From Pseudomonadota bacterium (GTDB lineage: Bacteria > Pseudomonadota > Alphaproteobacteria > Acetobacterales > Acetobacteraceae), in contig JAKBCX010000059.1 in NCBI GenBank assembly GCA_021807465.1, positions 1-7,726 on the forward strand: a DNA stretch of 7,726 nucleotides, written 5' to 3'. The notes under the pieces are model-generated. The model saw nothing but the letters and a program-made list of their open reading frames with translations. It was not told the origin of the DNA and ran no database searches. The translations under genes and the position numbers were made by a program. Shown here piece by piece: positions 5,077 to 7,726 of this stretch. Every line of letters starts with the position of its first letter. Within the stretch, counting starts at the first letter, position 1.

Positions 5077-7416
5077 TTACTGCAGCAGCTTGGGGCCTTG
5101 GCCGGTGGCGCGGTGGTGCAGCACGGTTTGCTCCTGCTGCACCTCGAATTCCATGAGAAAATCCTCTTGCTCGCCGGTTTGCACGAATTGCTGGTTGAAG
5201 CGGCGGATTTGGCTGAGCGCGGCCTGGGCGGAGAGGCCTTGTTCCTTGACCATATAGGCGGCCAGTATGGTGCCGGTGCGGCCCAGGCTGGCATGGCTGT
5301 GCACGGCCAGCACCTCGCCCTCGTTCAGCAGCTCGTTCATGTGGGCGACAAGCTGGGTGGCGGCATCCGTGGCGGGGGCGTTCTGCTCGGCGATGGGGAA
5401 ATGCACGTTACGTAGCCCGTGGCGTGCCAGCAGGGCTTGCGGGAAATCCTGCTCGGTAAGGGTAATGAGCGTGGTGATGCCGGCGGCTTGCAGCAGGGTG
5501 AGGTCCGTCTCGATGGGGTTTGAAAAGCCCGGTGCTGGCGTGGCGGCGAGGCGGCCCTCCTCGATCCATACAAAGCCCTGCGGGCCGGGGGGGGCGCCGT
5601 TGCCGGGCTGGCGGAACACCGCGGCGTTCTCGTAGCGCTGCGGGTCCATGCCCGCCATTTGTGCCGCCGCCGCGCGCGGCGGCAGGGGGACGGACTGCAT
5701 CATGTTGGCGCTGAGGTTGATGGGGGGCAGGCTGTCGAGCGGGTCTGCCCCGGTGGTCTCTTCTATGTATGCCGCCTCGCTGGCGCTTTCATGCTCGATT
5801 TCGATGGTGAAGGGTGCGGCGGGTGCGGCGTTGAAGCTGACCGGCGCGGTGAGGCGCTCGGCTTCGTGGAATTCGGGTTCTGCGGCGGTTTCCGTGTCTG
5901 GCGCTTCCGACTCTGGCGCGGGGGACAGGATGGCGGCTTCGGCATCCATTGCCTCATCTGCGGCTGCTTCCGCCCAGGCTTGCGGCGCGGGGTCTTCCGC
6001 AAGGTGCGGTGGCGCCTCAGGCGCGGTTTCGGCGTCCTCCAGCTCGGCGGCCAGGGTGTTGCGGATTTCGTTCTTTATGGCCGCCAGGGCATCTGGGGTG
6101 AGGGGGGCTGGCGTAGCTTCATCCGCGGCTGCCTGAGGCGGCTCCTCCACCGGCGCGAATGTTTCTGGTTCAGGCTCGGCAACAGGCGCTTCAGGCTCGG
6201 GCGTGGCCCAGGCGGCGGAGAGCAAGGGCATGACCGCCGGAATGGGGCCAAGCTGGCGGATGGCGCTGGAATCGGGGGGTGGTACGTTGCAACTGCCTGT
6301 TTCTATGAATTGCTCCACCGCCGCGTTGGGGGGGGCGCCAAAAAATTCCTCTGTGCCGCAGGCGGCCTGCACCTGCCCGCCGGCGATGAGTAGAATCCGG
6401 TCTGAGATGCGGCGCGCGTGTTTCTGGTTTTGCAGCACCAGCAGCAGGGGCGTGAATTCGGCCAGGCCTTGCAGCAGGGCGAGCAGGGTGGAGGCTTCGG
6501 CCTCGCTCAGCCCCTGGGCGGGTTCGTCGAGCAGCAACAGGGCGGGTTCGGCTGCGGCCTCGCGCAGGATGGTGACGATGCGCTGTGAAAGCGGGTCCAG
6601 CCCCATGAAGGGCTGGTCCAACTGTTCCGCCAAGTGGCCGGCACCGGCTTGGCTTAGCCAGTTGGCGGCCCATTGGCGCTGTTTTTCCTCCGCCAAGCGC
6701 CCGGTACGGCCGCGCAGATGGAATAAGAGGTTTTCCAGCACCGTGCTTTGCACCAGCGGGGCGCGCTGGGTGACGAGCAGCGGGCGGTTTTCCGCTGTAA
6801 GCGGCATGCCGCGGAACCAGGCATGGCCCCATTCGTGGAACAGCCCGCTTTGCCCGAGCGCGCCGCCCAGGGCGCGCAGCAAGGTGGATCTGCCGGAATT
6901 GGCCGGCCCCATGATTGTGGTGATGCCCTGGTCCGGCACGGCGAAGCTCATATCGGTGAGCACCAGCTTGGGACCGAATCCGGCACCGTAACCATCACAG
7001 ACCAGGATGGGCCGGGCTGTTGCGAAAGCGGGAGCGGTGAAGGCGGGAGAGATGAAGACGGGTTTGGGTTCGGGCGCTTCTTCCGCCGGGGGTTGCGCGG
7101 GCGTTCCGGCTGCGGGGCCGGTTATTGTTTCATCCGCAACAGGGGTGGCATCTTCCGCCGCCGCATCCGGGGTTGTGTCTCCTGCCGTTTCGGGAGCGGG
7201 GTTTTCTTCTGGCGGTAGAGGTGCTTGCTGCGTTTGCTGGAAGCGCGATGTGTCGATCGGGCGGTTTTCCGCCTCGATCCGGCGGCGGTTGCGGCGCGCC
7301 ACGTCGAGCGCGATGAGGACGATGCCCAGCACGAATGCGCCCAGCGCCACGCACAGGACGATTGTTTCTTGGGTCAAGGTGTGGGTTACCCCGAAAATTG
7401 TAAACATTGACCTCAT
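5077..7416 (-). CDS. Membrane-tethered fusion of a degenerate PstB-like ABC ATPase domain and a Cys-less dual-specificity-phosphatase domain
   Basis: A 779-residue protein with an unusual layout. Residues 18-38 are one hydrophobic helix followed by RRNRRR (41-46), so the rest should be cytoplasmic. Residues ~55-120 are a Pro/Glu/Ala linker. Residues ~136-375 are an ABC ATPase domain closest in pattern to PstB (C-terminus EEFFGAPPNAAVEQFIETG resembles PstB's). Its Walker A is GPANSGRST (170-178) with R176 in place of Lys, Q-loop Q217 is present, the signature is collapsed to DPLSQR (274-279), Walker B LLLLDEP (293-299) is intact, and the switch His is Q329. Residues ~400-610 are an acidic Ala/Pro/Glu-rich linker. 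Residues ~613-760 are a dual-specificity-phosphatase fold whose HCx5R loop reads HSHASLGR (706-713): Cys is S707, Arg and GRTG are kept, and the general-acid Asp is E677 (FPIAEQNAP). Likely a pseudoenzyme sensor or scaffold; role unknown. Start ATG 7416, or ATG 7407, which follows AGG closely. Confidence 0.85.
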   Translation of the reverse strand: MRSMFTIFGVTHTLTQETIVLCVALGAFVLGIVLIALDVARRNRRRIEAENRPIDTSRFQQTQQAPLPPEENPAPETAGDTTPDAAAEDATPVADETITGPAAGTPAQPPAEEAPEPKPVFISPAFTAPAFATARPILVCDGYGAGFGPKLVLTDMSFAVPDQGITTIMGPANSGRSTLLRALGGALGQSGLFHEWGHAWFRGMPLTAENRPLLVTQRAPLVQSTVLENLLFHLRGRTGRLAEEKQRQWAANWLSQAGAGHLAEQLDQPFMGLDPLSQRIVTILREAAAEPALLLLDEPAQGLSEAEASTLLALLQGLAEFTPLLLVLQNQKHARRISDRILLIAGGQVQAACGTEEFFGAPPNAAVEQFIETGSCNVPPPDSSAIRQLGPIPAVMPLLSAAWATPEPEAPVAEPEPETFAPVEEPPQAAADEATPAPLTPDALAAIKNEIRNTLAAELEDAETAPEAPPHLAEDPAPQAWAEAAADEAMDAEAAILSPAPESEAPDTETAAEPEFHEAERLTAPVSFNAAPAAPFTIEIEHESASEAAYIEETTGADPLDSLPPINLSANMMQSVPLPPRAAAAQMAGMDPQRYENAAVFRQPGNGAPPGPQGFVWIEEGRLAATPAPGFSNPIETDLTLLQAAGITTLITLTEQDFPQALLARHGLRNVHFPIAEQNAPATDAATQLVAHMNELLNEGEVLAVHSHASLGRTGTILAAYMVKEQGLSAQAALSQIRRFNQQFVQTGEQEDFLMEFEVQQEQTVLHHRATGQGPKLLQ

Positions 7417-7726
7417 TTGCCGTTAAAAAATGACGTGAAGCAACCGGAAACAGGCCTTTGCCCGGCGGCCCGCGCGGAAAACTTATCCGCTGCTCAGGCG
7501 CTTGAGAAGGGCGGCGCGGCGGATTGGCTATATAAAGTTTCCGGCGCGGGGCCGCTACGATTGCGTGACAAGACCGTTGCCTAGGCGCGGATGGACTGTT
7601 TATGGTTCATCGAATTGTCAGTTTTGGCCCGCTGCCAAGCCATTGCCCCGCAAGCACACAGCCGCCACCGGTAAGGCGCCAGTGCCCGGATGGCGGTCTT
7701 GCCAACGGCGCGCTGCGGGGGAAATG
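7417..7726. other. Upstream non-coding region at the right edge
   Basis: No gene is supportable in these 310 bases. The leftward gene starting at 7416 has only a weak ribosome site and no clear sigma70 promoter. The most AT-rich point is ctatataaag (7528-7537), whose near-symmetric TATATA could serve as a -10 box in either direction but has no good -35 at the right distance. CAAGACCG (7569-7576) and CGGTCTTG (7694-7701) are exact reverse complements about 117 bases apart, which could close a folded RNA. A frame from ATG 7602 stays open to the edge (41 codons), and an ATG sits on the last three bases; neither has coding-like content or a convincing ribosome site. Confidence 0.4.

Noticed and set aside
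5659..6393. Gly/Arg-rich rightward frame and other rightward frames inside 5077-7416
   Set aside because: Low-complexity products antisense to the Ala/Pro/Glu linkers of the fusion gene; explained by the opposite-strand composition.
7645..7705. Cobalamin-riboswitch-like string (CCCCGCAA followed by CCAGTGCCCGGATGG)
   Set aside because: The other conserved core elements (GGGAAnnnGGTG before CCCCGC, and GCCACTG with GGGAAGGC after it) are absent.
7602..7726. Start of a new rightward gene (ATG 7602, or ATG 7724-7726)
   Set aside because: The 41 visible codons show no motif and no good ribosome site; the terminal ATG has its G-rich tract only 2 bases away. Needs sequence beyond the edge.

Overview
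The window is very G+C-rich, densely coded DNA that looks like an alphaproteobacterium. A member of the Rhodospirillales/Acetobacteraceae is my best guess. This rests on the single-cysteine DksA variant typical of Alphaproteobacteria and on the general gene style, not on any database search. There are six real genes in four blocks, plus one partial gene at the left edge counted among them, and three non-coding stretches. Reading order is: a rightward block (2-2735), one leftward gene (dksA, 2874-3290), a rightward pair (3614-5064) and a long leftward gene (5077-7416). Most long ORFs on the opposite strands are G+C-driven shadows.

Region 1 (2-2735) is the 3' end of a complex-I-like / hydrogenase-4-like operon: the C-terminal part of a HyfF-type ion-pumping membrane subunit, a HyfG/HycE-type large subunit, and a HyfI/HycG/NuoB-type iron-sulfur small subunit. 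They are packed with a 4-bp stop/start overlap and then a 2-bp gap. The large subunit has lost all four cysteines that hold the NiFe centre and has no C-terminal extension to be cleaved. The small subunit keeps its cluster cysteines and the membrane subunit keeps its charged pumping residues. This is the signature of an energy-converting-hydrogenase-related (Ehr-type) complex: a redox-linked ion pump whose electron donor or acceptor is not H2/H+ and cannot be read from this window.

Region 2 (2736-2873) lies between convergent genes and holds a two-armed palindromic repeat that can fold as two hairpins or one large one. Region 3 is dksA, a transcription factor of the DksA/TraR type with one zinc-site cysteine instead of four, with a credible sigma70 promoter. 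Region 4 (3291-3613) is a divergent regulatory stretch with several short palindromes. Region 5 is a translationally coupled pair: a GT2 glycosyltransferase of the polyprenyl-phosphate-sugar synthase type without its own membrane anchor, and a VTT/TVP38 (DedA-superfamily) membrane protein. They probably act together in lipid-linked sugar or envelope metabolism.

Region 6 is the most striking item: a 779-residue membrane-tethered protein that fuses a PstB-like ABC ATPase domain to a dual-specificity-phosphatase domain through long Ala/Pro/Glu-rich linkers. Both domains look like pseudoenzymes. In the ABC part the Walker A lysine is arginine, the LSGGQ signature is collapsed and the switch histidine is glutamine. 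In the phosphatase part the HCx5R cysteine is serine and the general-acid aspartate is glutamate, while the phosphate-binding Arg and GRTG loop remain. This suggests a phospho-ligand-binding scaffold or sensor, not an enzyme. The last 310 bases (7417-7726) upstream of it contain no gene I can support.
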